A DNA stretch of 21,246 nt, from contig HF987880.1 of the NCBI GenBank assembly GCA_000431135.1, positions 16,799 to 38,044 of the forward strand, written 5' to 3'. Position 1 is the first letter of the stretch, and every line of letters begins with the position of its first letter. Under the pieces are notes generated by a model that was not told the origin of the DNA, ran no database searches, and saw only the letters and a program-made list of their open reading frames with translations. Of the stretch, positions 1 through 7,778 are shown in pieces. The stretch comes from Clostridium sp. CAG:590 (GTDB lineage: Bacteria; Bacillota; Clostridia; Lachnospirales; Lachnospiraceae). The translations under genes were made by a program, and so were the position numbers.

Positions 1-1529
1 CTATGATCGATCCTCGTAACCTTGATACATTATTACATCCACAGTTCGATGCTGCTGCACTTAAGGCTGCAACTCCACTTGGAAAGGGTCTTGGAGCATC
101 TCCAGGAGCTGCTTGTGGTAAGGTTGTATTTACTGCAGATGATGCTGTTGCATGGAAAGAAAAGGGAGAGAGAGTCGTATTAGTTCGTCTTGAGACATCT
201 CCGGAAGATATTACAGGTATGAAGGCTGCACAGGGTATCTTAACAGTTCGTGGTGGTATGACATCACATGCTGCCGTAGTTGCTCGTGGTATGGGTACAT
301 GCTGTGTATCTGGTTGCGGTGACATCATTATGGATGAAGAGAACAAGAAGTTCACTTTAGCTGGTAAGACATTCAACGAAGGAGATTACATCTCAATCGA
401 TGGTACAACAGGTAACATCTATGAGGGAGATATCCCAACAGTTGACGCTTCAATCGCTGGTGAGTTCGGTCGTGTTATGGCTTGGGCTGATAAGTATAGA
501 AAGTTAAAAGTTCGTACGAATGCAGATACTCCTGCAGATACAGCTAAGGCTGTTGAGTTAGGTGCTGAAGGTATTGGACTTTGCCGTACAGAGCATATGT
601 TCTTCGGTGAGGACAGAATTCCTAAGTTCCGTCGTATGATCCTTTCTGATACAGTAGAGCAGAGAGAGGAAGCTCTTAAAGCAATCGGTGAGTTCCAGAA
701 GGCTGACTTCAAGGCTATGTACAAGGTTCTTGAGGGTATGCCAATGGTAGTTCGTTTCTTGGATCCACCTCTTCATGAGTTCGTTCCTACAGAGGAAGAA
801 GATATCAAGGCATTAGCCGCTGATATGGGAATCACTGTAGAGGATGTTAAGGCAAAATGTGATGCACTTCATGAGTTCAACCCTATGATGGGTCACCGTG
901 GATGTCGTCTTGCTGTAACATATCCAGAGATCGCTAAGATGCAGACAAGAGCTGTTATGGAAGCTGCTATTGAAGTTGCTGAAGAGACAGGTAAGGATAT
1001 CGTTCCTGAGATCATGATCCCATTAGTAGGTGAGGAGAAAGAGCTTAAGTTCGTTAAGGATGTTGTTGTTGAGACAGCTGATTTAGTTAAGAAAGAAAAG
1101 AATTCTGACATCAAGTATCAGGTAGGTACTATGATTGAGATTCCTAGAGCTGCTCTTACAGCAGATAAGATTGCTAAGGATGCTGAGTTCTTCTGCTTCG
1201 GTACTAACGACTTGACACAGATGACATTCGGATTCTCACGTGATGATGCTGGTAAGTTCTTAGATGCTTACTATGACAAGAAGATCTATGAGAATGATCC
1301 ATTTGCTAAGTTAGATCAGACTGGTGTTGGTCAGTTGATCCAGATGGCAGTTGAAAAGGGTCGTTCAGTACGTCCTGACCTTGAGTTAGGTATCTGTGGT
1401 GAGCACGGTGGAGATCCTTCTTCTATCGAGTTCTGCCATAAGGTAGGTCTTAACTATGTATCATGTTCACCATTCCGTGTACCTATCGCACGTCTTGCTG
1501 CTGCTCAGGCTGCAATTCTTGATAAATAA
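1..1529 (+). CDS. ppdK: Pyruvate, phosphate dikinase, C-terminal part (5' end outside window)
   Basis: This is the C-terminal 508 residues of PPDK, which reversibly converts pyruvate, ATP and phosphate to phosphoenolpyruvate, AMP and pyrophosphate in the cytoplasm. The reading frame is open to the left edge, so the methionine at position 3 is internal. The swivelling phosphohistidine domain is intact, with the TSHAAVVARGMG motif and its phosphorylated His at window residue 89. The PEP/pyruvate TIM barrel ends with GICGEHGGD and its catalytic Cys at residue 465. The His-Cys spacing is 376, the same as His455 to Cys831 of the Clostridium symbiosum enzyme as I recall it, so about 366 residues (the ATP-grasp part) are missing. 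Codon use is strongly biased (CGT, GGT, AAG, GCT), unlike the genes downstream, as expected for a very highly expressed glycolytic gene. A terminator follows. Confidence 0.97.
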   Translation, partial: MIDPRNLDTLLHPQFDAAALKAATPLGKGLGASPGAACGKVVFTADDAVAWKEKGERVVLVRLETSPEDITGMKAAQGILTVRGGMTSHAAVVARGMGTCCVSGCGDIIMDEENKKFTLAGKTFNEGDYISIDGTTGNIYEGDIPTVDASIAGEFGRVMAWADKYRKLKVRTNADTPADTAKAVELGAEGIGLCRTEHMFFGEDRIPKFRRMILSDTVEQREEALKAIGEFQKADFKAMYKVLEGMPMVVRFLDPPLHEFVPTEEEDIKALAADMGITVEDVKAKCDALHEFNPMMGHRGCRLAVTYPEIAKMQTRAVMEAAIEVAEETGKDIVPEIMIPLVGEEKELKFVKDVVVETADLVKKEKNSDIKYQVGTMIEIPRAALTADKIAKDAEFFCFGTNDLTQMTFGFSRDDAGKFLDAYYDKKIYENDPFAKLDQTGVGQLIQMAVEKGRSVRPDLELGICGEHGGDPSSIEFCHKVGLNYVSCSPFRVPIARLAAAQAAILDK

Positions 1530-1595
1530 TTTATCAGGCAGACTTGTATAGAACACAGGTGAGATATCATTTGATATTATATTGAGAATGATTAA

Positions 1596-1630
1596 GAACC
1601 CCGCAAAGTTTCGGCTCTGCGGGGTTTGTT
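1596..1630 (+). terminator. Intrinsic terminator of ppdK
   Basis: A nine-base-pair GC-rich stem, AACCCCGCA (1597-1605) with TGCGGGGTT (1618-1626), closes a 12-base loop and runs into a short T-rich tail. It lies 67 bases after the ppdK stop and separates that gene from the acyltransferase. Confidence 0.9.
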
Positions 1631-1697
1631 ATATGTGTAGGATGTATTGTTTTGTTTGTATATAAATCGACAAAATTCATAGAAGATGTAGTGAAAT

Positions 1698-1708
1698 TGT
1701 GTTACAAT
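1698..1708 (+). promoter_or_regulatory. Probable extended -10 promoter for the acyltransferase gene
   Basis: The sequence TGTG-T-TACAAT matches the Gram-positive TRTGnTATAAT extended -10 element. No good -35 lies 16-18 bases upstream, which an extended -10 can tolerate. Transcription would begin near 1715, giving a leader of about 55 bases. Together with the ppdK terminator this accounts for the 241-base gap at 1530-1770. Confidence 0.5.
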
Positions 1709-1770
1709 ATTTTTGGCTTAAAAGTATGCATATAGCTTAAAGGATTTAAAGATATGAGGGGTTGTAACAT

Positions 1771-3033
1771 ATGAAGATTAAGACAAAGAAGATAGCATAT
1801 GAACAGTTGGTGAAGATGCCCGGACGGGTGCATTATGATCCGGTAAGACCAATCAAGGGCTTACGGTGGTTGATCAAAGCATTATCAGCGAGTGAGCTTA
1901 AGAAGGCAGGGTTTACCTATTCGTTGCACGGTATGGAACGGTTAGGTGCGGAAGAACCCTGTCTTATTTTGATGAATCATAGCAGTTTCATTGATCTGAA
2001 GATTGCAGAGACGGTGATGTATCCCAGACCACTTAATATTATCTGCACATCCGATGGCTTGGTAGGAAAAGAATGGCTGATGCGTCAGGTCGGTTGTATT
2101 CCAACGAACAAGTTTGTAACGGATGTACAGATGGTAAAGGATATGTATTATGCCTTACATACGTTAGGTAACTCTGTGTTAATGTATCCGGAAGCAAGTT
2201 ATACTTTTGATGGAACGGCAACACCGTTACCGGATACCATTGGCAAATGTCTGAAATTATTAAAGGTTCCGGTTGTTATGATCCGGACGCATGGAGCTTT
2301 TTTGCATGATCCACTATATAATAATTTGCAGATCCGTAAGGTGGATGTCCATGCGGATGTTACATATTTGTTATCGAAAGAGGATATCAGTAACCGAAGT
2401 GTGCGGGAGTTGCAGAAACAGATCAAAGAGGAATTTACATTTGATAACTTTCGGGAGCAACAGGAGAAGCATATTTCGGTAACAGAAGATTTTCGGACGG
2501 ATTGTCTGGAAAGAGTATTATATAAGTGCCCGCATTGTGGAAGGGAAGATGGCATGCAGGGAAAGGGTATCTATATTGGATGTGCTCACTGTGGAATGCG
2601 ATATGAATTGACAGAGTATGGATATTTGAAAACAACCATGGGAGACGCAGCATTTACCCATATTCCAGATTGGTATCAATGGCAGAGAGAAGAGGTTCAA
2701 AAAGAGATTGCAGATGGCAGGTATCAATTGGATGTGCCTGTGGATATTTGTATTATGCATGATATGAAAGCCGTTTATCAGGTTGGAGAGGGAAAGTTAC
2801 AACATGATAAGAATGGATTTTATTTAACAGGATGTGAGGGAAAGTTAGCATATCACCAATCGGCGAAAGTATCTTACAGTCTATATGCAGACTATTATTG
2901 GTATGAAATAGGAGATGTAATATGTATAGGAGATATGGAACAACTATATTATTGCTTTCCAAAGGAAAACATTCCGGTTGCAAAGGTGAGAATAGCGGCA
3001 GAAGAATTATATAAGCTTGTAAAACATCAATAA
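1771..3033 (+). CDS. PlsC-type lysophospholipid acyltransferase with zinc ribbon
   Basis: This 420-residue protein starts at an ATG with a GAGGGG ribosome site about nine bases upstream. The N-terminal half is a glycerolipid acyltransferase domain: the catalytic NHX4D box is NHSSFID (residues 69-75) and the substrate-binding motif appears as YPEASYTF with Glu141 in place of the usual FPEGTRS. Known relatives acylate 1-acylglycerol-3-phosphate at the membrane face to give phosphatidic acid. After the acyltransferase domain comes a four-cysteine zinc ribbon, CPHC (253-256) and CAHC (271-274), and then about 145 residues rich in aromatic residues that I do not recognise. I see no clear transmembrane helix, so membrane contact is probably peripheral. 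PlsC enzymes are usually about 200-260 residues, so the second half is a large addition. Acyltransferase membership is fairly sure; the substrate is not. Confidence 0.82.
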   Translation: MKIKTKKIAYEQLVKMPGRVHYDPVRPIKGLRWLIKALSASELKKAGFTYSLHGMERLGAEEPCLILMNHSSFIDLKIAETVMYPRPLNIICTSDGLVGKEWLMRQVGCIPTNKFVTDVQMVKDMYYALHTLGNSVLMYPEASYTFDGTATPLPDTIGKCLKLLKVPVVMIRTHGAFLHDPLYNNLQIRKVDVHADVTYLLSKEDISNRSVRELQKQIKEEFTFDNFREQQEKHISVTEDFRTDCLERVLYKCPHCGREDGMQGKGIYIGCAHCGMRYELTEYGYLKTTMGDAAFTHIPDWYQWQREEVQKEIADGRYQLDVPVDICIMHDMKAVYQVGEGKLQHDKNGFYLTGCEGKLAYHQSAKVSYSLYADYYWYEIGDVICIGDMEQLYYCFPKENIPVAKVRIAAEELYKLVKHQ

Positions 3034-3061
3034 CTATTAGGAATGAATAAAGAGCCGTTAA

Positions 3062-3202
3062 GAGGGAAAAAGATTTGCCTTAAAGTTCCTGCAGGATGAT
3101 AGTTTTGAGCAGTTGAACGGCTGGGAGTCTTTGTTTGAGAAGGTAGAACAGAGATATCTGATCGTGAGAGAGGCGTTGGAGGAACTTCAGGCGTCAGAGT
3201 AA
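3062..3202 (+). pseudogene. Unidentified C-terminal gene fragment
   Basis: An open stretch with no start codon encodes about 46 residues that look like real protein: it begins EGKRFALKF, has a charged helix-like middle around NGWESLFEKVEQR and ends ALEELQASE before TAA (3200-3202). A short ATG reading frame at 3043-3099 (beginning MNKEPLRGKK) overlaps it in another frame, so the two may be one small gene split by a frameshift. I do not recognise the family. It is followed directly by the MerR remnant, suggesting a deletion scar. This could also be chance coding, so confidence is low. Confidence 0.3.
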
Positions 3203-3205
3203 AAT

Positions 3206-3506
3206 AAGATTGAAAGAATAGGAACCCCTTATGTGATCGGTATTGTGAGATAACGGATTGTGTAAGGGGATGAGAAGTGCGGGACTGCCAATTGAAGCCT
3301 TGATTGAATATGTCAAGTTGTATCAGCAGGGAGATACAACCTTTGCTGCAAGATTACAATTGTTGCAGGAGCAGAGGGAGAGCCTGGAGGAACAAAAAGC
3401 ACAGTTGGAAAAGGCAATCAATAAGTTGAACTACAAAATATCCAGATACGAAGTGGCAGTTCAGACAGGAAAATTAACATGGGAGGACGATGATAAATGT
3501 ATATAG
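3206..3506 (+). pseudogene. MerR-family regulator remnant lacking its HTH domain
   Basis: The open frame at 3258-3506 encodes 82 residues that match the effector half of MerR regulators: MRSAGLPIEALIEYV, then a QQGDTT turn, a heptad-rich dimerisation helix (LQEQRESLEEQKAQLEKAI) and the family ending INKLNYKISRYE. The winged-helix DNA-binding half is absent. Just upstream in a different frame is KIERIGTP, resembling the YYERIG..P motif that normally ends the first helices, followed by stops and a shortened junction, so several indels have accumulated. The only start for the open part is a TTG at 3258 without a good ribosome site. The end overlaps the next gene by 10 bases, suggesting the two were once an operon with the regulator controlling the enzyme. 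It is probably non-functional as a DNA-binding protein; an expressed effector-only fragment is possible. Confidence 0.7.
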
Positions 3507-5245
3507 AGAATATTAATGGACCAGAGGATGTAAAGAAATTATCAGTAGATCAGATGCATGTATTGGCACAGGAGATGCGGGACGCCCTATTGAAACGTGC
3601 AAGTATTCATGGCGGTCATTTTGGACCGAATTTTGGTATGGTAGAAGCAACGATTGCGCTTCATTATGTATTTAATTCTCCCAAAGATAAGATGGTATTT
3701 GATGTGTCACATCAGACGTATCCACACAAGATGCTTACAGGCAGAAAGGACGCGTATCTTTATGAAGAGAAATATGATGATGTATCGGGATACAGTAACC
3801 CGGCAGAAAGCGAGCATGATCATTTTATAATCGGACACACTTCAACTTCTGTCAGCCTTGCGTGTGGTCTTGCCAAAGCAAGAGATCTGAACGGAAAAGA
3901 CGGAAATGTTATTGCTGTGATCGGCGATGGCTCATTAAGTGGAGGAGAAGCATTAGAAGGATTGGATTATGCGGCTGAATTAGGTGGTAATCTGATCATA
4001 GTGGTTAATGATAATGACATGTCGATTGCTGAAAATCATGGAGGATTGTATCAGAATCTGAAGCTATTGCGTGAGACAAAAGGACAGGCAGAGTGTAATC
4101 TGTTTAAGGCAATGGGTTTGGATTATGTATATGTGGATGAAGGAAATGATGTCAAGACATTAATTGATGCATTTACATCTGTGAAGGATAGTAAGAAAGC
4201 GGTAGTTGTGCATATTAAGACCTTAAAAGGAAAGGGATATGCTTTAGCGGAAGAGAATAAAGAGAACTGGCATTGGTGTATGCCGTTCCATATAGAAAAC
4301 GGAGAACCGTTGATGACAATGGAAGGCGAAGATTATTCAGATGTTACGGCAGAATATCTGCTTGCAAAGATGAAGGAGGATCGAAGTGTTGTTGCAATTA
4401 CGGCTGCAACACCGGCGGTAATGGGATTTGGTAAGGACAAGAGAGAGGAAGCGGGCAAACAGTTCGTCGATGTAGGAATTGCAGAAGAGACAGCGGTAGC
4501 ATTCGCATCCGGAATCGCCCAGAATGGTGGAAAACCGGTATACGGGGTTTACAGTTCTTTTGTGCAGAGAACCTATGACCAGTTATCACAGGATCTGTGT
4601 ATCAATAACAGTCCGGCAACTTTGATCATATATGCGGCTTCGGTGTATGGCATGAATGATGTAACCCATTTGGGAATCTTTGATATTCCAATGATCTCGA
4701 ATATCCCGAATCTTGTATATCTGGCACCAACCACGAAAGAGGAATATCTGGCAATGCTTGACTGGAGTATTGCACAGACGGAGCATCCGGTTGCGATTCG
4801 TGTACCGGGAGGAGAGCTGGTATCAGACGGAGTGGCTGTTACAAAGGATTTCTCACAGCTTAATACTTATGAGGTGACACAAAAAGGAAGTAAGGTTGCT
4901 GTGATCGGACTCGGAACCTTCTATTCGTTAGCAAAGGAAGTGGCAGTGAAGCTTAAAGAAGAGAAGAATATTGATGCGACCGTGATCAATCCATATTATA
5001 TTACAGGCGTGGACGAAGCGCTGTTGGAGGAACTCAAGAGAGATCATGATGTAGTCATTACACTTGAGGATGGAATCTTAGACGGCGGTTTTGGAGAGAA
5101 GATTGCAAGGTTCTATGGTAATTCGGATGTAAAGGTATATAATTATGGATTGAAAAAGGAATTCTTAGATCGTTATGATGTAAATGAAGTCTTGAAAGAG
5201 AATCATTTAACAGCAGAACAGATCGTGGAGGATATAGTACAGTAG
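3497..5245 (+). CDS. 1-deoxy-D-xylulose-5-phosphate synthase-like enzyme, divergent
   Basis: This is a 582-residue thiamine-diphosphate enzyme of the transketolase/DXS family; canonical DXS is about 620 and joins pyruvate and glyceraldehyde 3-phosphate to DXP at the head of the MEP isoprenoid pathway. Conserved features are His41 (HGGH, E. coli His49), the GDG cofactor motif at 143-145 with NDNDMSI downstream, Glu330 (Glu370), Tyr352 (Tyr392), Arg358 (Arg398) and His391 (His431). The alignment offset is a constant 40 residues across the catalytic half. At that offset the two arginines that bind the substrate phosphate, Arg420 (DRAG) and Arg478 (YPRG), are Ala380 and Gly438, and Asp427 is Asn387. 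The donor half therefore looks active but the acceptor may not be glyceraldehyde 3-phosphate. The start ATG has GGAGG about ten bases upstream and overlaps the MerR remnant. Family assignment is sure; use as housekeeping dxs is doubtful. Confidence 0.85.
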   Translation: MYIENINGPEDVKKLSVDQMHVLAQEMRDALLKRASIHGGHFGPNFGMVEATIALHYVFNSPKDKMVFDVSHQTYPHKMLTGRKDAYLYEEKYDDVSGYSNPAESEHDHFIIGHTSTSVSLACGLAKARDLNGKDGNVIAVIGDGSLSGGEALEGLDYAAELGGNLIIVVNDNDMSIAENHGGLYQNLKLLRETKGQAECNLFKAMGLDYVYVDEGNDVKTLIDAFTSVKDSKKAVVVHIKTLKGKGYALAEENKENWHWCMPFHIENGEPLMTMEGEDYSDVTAEYLLAKMKEDRSVVAITAATPAVMGFGKDKREEAGKQFVDVGIAEETAVAFASGIAQNGGKPVYGVYSSFVQRTYDQLSQDLCINNSPATLIIYAASVYGMNDVTHLGIFDIPMISNIPNLVYLAPTTKEEYLAMLDWSIAQTEHPVAIRVPGGELVSDGVAVTKDFSQLNTYEVTQKGSKVAVIGLGTFYSLAKEVAVKLKEEKNIDATVINPYYITGVDEALLEELKRDHDVVITLEDGILDGGFGEKIARFYGNSDVKVYNYGLKKEFLDRYDVNEVLKENHLTAEQIVEDIVQ

Positions 5246-5264
5246 AATATAGATAATGAAAGTA

Positions 5265-5293
5265 TTGTTGTATAAACTTTTGTGTGCTATGAT
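5265..5293 (+). promoter_or_regulatory. Promoter of feoAB
   Basis: A -35 TTGTTG (5265-5270), a 17-base spacer and an extended -10 TGTGC-TATGAT (5283-5293) predict a start near 5300, giving a leader of about 110 bases. No convincing Fur or DtxR box overlaps it. Confidence 0.6.
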
Positions 5294-5302
5294 AGACAAG
5301 CA

Positions 5303-5343
5303 CAGAGTATGGAAGGGGAAAGCCATATTCTGGGCCTGTTTTT
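5303..5343 (+). promoter_or_regulatory. Leader hairpin of feoAB (possible attenuator or terminator)
   Basis: CAGAGTATGG (5303-5312) pairs with CCATATTCTG (5323-5332) through ten pairs including one G-U, with a ten-base purine loop. Six bases later there is a T5 run (5339-5343). It lies at the very start of the predicted feoAB transcript and could also end transcripts from the upstream DXS-like gene. The remaining leader contains the self-complementary GTCCGGAC (5344-5351). It does not match a riboswitch class I know. Confidence 0.45.
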
Positions 5344-5411
5344 GTCCGGACGGGAAAATGGTCTGTGACTTGCAGTTTACATAATGTACGTGTTTGTTTA
5401 GGAGAAAAAAG

Positions 5412-7760
5412 ATGACAATTAAAGATTTACAGATTGGAGAAACTGCAACCATTATTGAGGTAGGTGGAAGCGGTGCACTGCGTCAGCATTTTCTGGATAT
5501 GGGATTGATTCAGGGAACAGAGGTGACGGTGGTGAAGTATGCTCCGATGGGAGATCCTGTAGAGTTAAGAATTCATGGATATGAGTTGACAATCCGGCTA
5601 GAAGATGCAGGTCAGATTCAGGTAGGTGCAGCTCATAAGGAAGAAGTTACTGTAAAAAGACCGGCTGAGAAAATGGATATACCACATCCGGGACTTGGAG
5701 AAGGTGGTAAGTTCCATTCCAAAGCAGATGAGAAGCCGTTACCGGATGATGTTATGTTAACTTTTGCACTGGTCGGAAATCAGAACTGTGGTAAGACGAC
5801 ATTATTTAACCAATTGACCGGATCTAACCAGCATGTGGGTAATTTCCCGGGTGTTACCGTGGATCGGAAGGATGGTATGATCAAGGGGTATGAGAATACC
5901 TGTATTACAGATCTGCCGGGGATTTATTCAATGTCTCCCTATAGTAGTGAGGAGATTGTGACAAGAGAGTTTCTGCTTCAAGACAAGCCGAAAGGAATTA
6001 TCAATATTGTAGATGCGACAAATATGGAACGAAATCTGTATCTGACCATGCAGTTAATGGAATTGAATATTCCGATGGTGGTAGCTCTTAATATGATGGA
6101 TGAGATGAGGGAGAATGGGGGATCGGTTCTTGTAAATGAGATGGAAGCCTTTTTAGGAGTACCGGTGATTCCGATTTCTGCTGCAAAAGGAGAGGGAATT
6201 GAGGAATTGGTGAGTCACGCAATTCATGTGGCAAAGTATCAGGAACCTCCGGAGGAGGTTGATTTTTGCTGTGCAGATGGTTCCGGAGAAGAAAGTGCGG
6301 TTCATCGCTGTATTCATGCCATCATGCACCTGATTGAGGATCATGCAGGAAAGGCAGAAATTCCGGTACGGTTTGCTGCGAGTAAATTAGCAGAAAATGA
6401 TCATCTGGTATTGGATAAGTTGAATCTTAGTCAGAATGAGAAGGAGACATTAGAGCATATTAATCTACAGATGGAAGAAGAGAGCGGGATGGACCGGGCT
6501 GCGGCAATTGCGAGCATGCGGTTTTCCTATATTCAACGGGCATGCGAACAGACAGTGATCCGGCCGCATGAGAGTAAAGAACGTGCCAGAAGCCGGAGAA
6601 TAGATAAGGTACTGACTGGAAAATATACGGGTATTCCATCATTTATTGCCATTATGGGTTTGGTGTTCTGGCTGACATTTAATGTGATCGGAGCATTGTT
6701 ACAATCACTGTTAAAACAGGGCGTAGCGGCACTTACGAGCATGGCTGATCAGGGCCTGACGACACTTAAGGTGAATGGAGTATTACATTCCCTGATCATT
6801 GATGGTATCTTTACCGGTGTGGGAAGTGTATTGAGTTTTCTTCCGATTATTGTTACGCTGTTTTTCTTCCTGTCAATGTTGGAAGATAGTGGATATATGG
6901 CAAGAGTTGCATTTATTATGGATAAATTGCTTCGTAAGATCGGTTTATCCGGTAGAAGTATTGTTCCAATGCTGATCGGTTTTGGGTGTACGGTGCCCGG
7001 AGTGATGGCCTCCCGTACGTTATCTTCTGAGAGAGATCGTAAGATGACAATATTGCTGACACCGTTTATGAGCTGTTCTGCGAAGCTGCCAATTTATTCA
7101 TTCTTTGCGGCAGCATTCTTTCCGAAAAAAGCTGCGATTGTGATGATCATATTATATTTCTTTGGAATTATAATGGGAATTGTAATGGCGTTGATTATGA
7201 AAGGGACGATGTTCAAGGGCGAACCGGTTCCGTTTGTTATGGAGCTTCCGAATTACCGCATGCCGGGAGCTAAGAATGTAGCCCAATTGTTATGGGAAAA
7301 GGCAAAAGATTTCTTACAGAGAGCATTTACAGTCATCTTCATGGCAACTATTGTAATCTGGTTTTTGCAAAGCTTCAGTCTACGGTTGAATCTTGTCGCA
7401 GATTCTCAGGATAGTATCCTGGCAATGATCGCCGGATGGATCGCCCCGATCTTTGACCCGGTTGGATTTGGAGACTGGCGAATCTCGACAGCGTTGATCA
7501 CTGGTTTTATGGCAAAGGAAAGTGTAGTATCTACGTTGACTGTGTTGTTTGGTACTACCGGGAAATTGCTTGCGGTGCTGACACCGGTCGGTGCTGCTGC
7601 ATTGCTTGTGTTCTGTCTGTTATATACACCGTGTGTGGCAGCAATTGCATCCGTAAGGAGGGAATTAGGTGGAAAATGGGCAATTCTTGTGGTTGTGGGA
7701 CAATGCGTGATTGCATGGATTGCAGCATGGATCGTATACACGATCGGAGGCTTATTATAG
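5412..7760 (+). CDS. feoB: Ferrous iron transporter, FeoA-FeoB fusion
   Basis: The protein imports Fe2+ across the cytoplasmic membrane. I place the start at ATG 5412 (782 residues), seven bases after AGGAG; the frame is open a little further upstream to a TTG without a ribosome site. Residues 1 to about 75 are a FeoA-type SH3-like domain (TIKDLQIGETATI, then IRLEDAGQIQV). After a linker comes the G-protein domain: G1 GNQNCGKT (122-129), G2 GVTVDR, G3 DLPG, G4 NMMD. The C-terminal half is the membrane part with several hydrophobic helices and the two family gate motifs, GCTVPGVMASR and SCSAKLPIY. FeoA and FeoB are usually separate genes; fusion is seen in some anaerobes. There is no feoC; the broken cls gene follows 18 bases later and is probably co-transcribed. 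Confidence 0.96.
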   Translation: MTIKDLQIGETATIIEVGGSGALRQHFLDMGLIQGTEVTVVKYAPMGDPVELRIHGYELTIRLEDAGQIQVGAAHKEEVTVKRPAEKMDIPHPGLGEGGKFHSKADEKPLPDDVMLTFALVGNQNCGKTTLFNQLTGSNQHVGNFPGVTVDRKDGMIKGYENTCITDLPGIYSMSPYSSEEIVTREFLLQDKPKGIINIVDATNMERNLYLTMQLMELNIPMVVALNMMDEMRENGGSVLVNEMEAFLGVPVIPISAAKGEGIEELVSHAIHVAKYQEPPEEVDFCCADGSGEESAVHRCIHAIMHLIEDHAGKAEIPVRFAASKLAENDHLVLDKLNLSQNEKETLEHINLQMEEESGMDRAAAIASMRFSYIQRACEQTVIRPHESKERARSRRIDKVLTGKYTGIPSFIAIMGLVFWLTFNVIGALLQSLLKQGVAALTSMADQGLTTLKVNGVLHSLIIDGIFTGVGSVLSFLPIIVTLFFFLSMLEDSGYMARVAFIMDKLLRKIGLSGRSIVPMLIGFGCTVPGVMASRTLSSERDRKMTILLTPFMSCSAKLPIYSFFAAAFFPKKAAIVMIILYFFGIIMGIVMALIMKGTMFKGEPVPFVMELPNYRMPGAKNVAQLLWEKAKDFLQRAFTVIFMATIVIWFLQSFSLRLNLVADSQDSILAMIAGWIAPIFDPVGFGDWRISTALITGFMAKESVVSTLTVLFGTTGKLLAVLTPVGAAALLVFCLLYTPCVAAIASVRRELGGKWAILVVVGQCVIAWIAAWIVYTIGGLL

Positions 7761-7778
7761 AGAAAAAGGAGGGTTTCT

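Noticed and set aside
5256..5280. Possible Fur box near the feoAB promoter (GATAATGAAAGTATTG)
   Set aside because: Only one half resembles the GATAAT unit and the inverted half is missing, so it does not reach the 7-1-7 pattern.
5300..5411. Riboswitch in the feoAB leader
   Set aside because: There is a hairpin and a palindrome but no conserved core of the NiCo/Sensei, Mn or other metal riboswitch that I can recognise.
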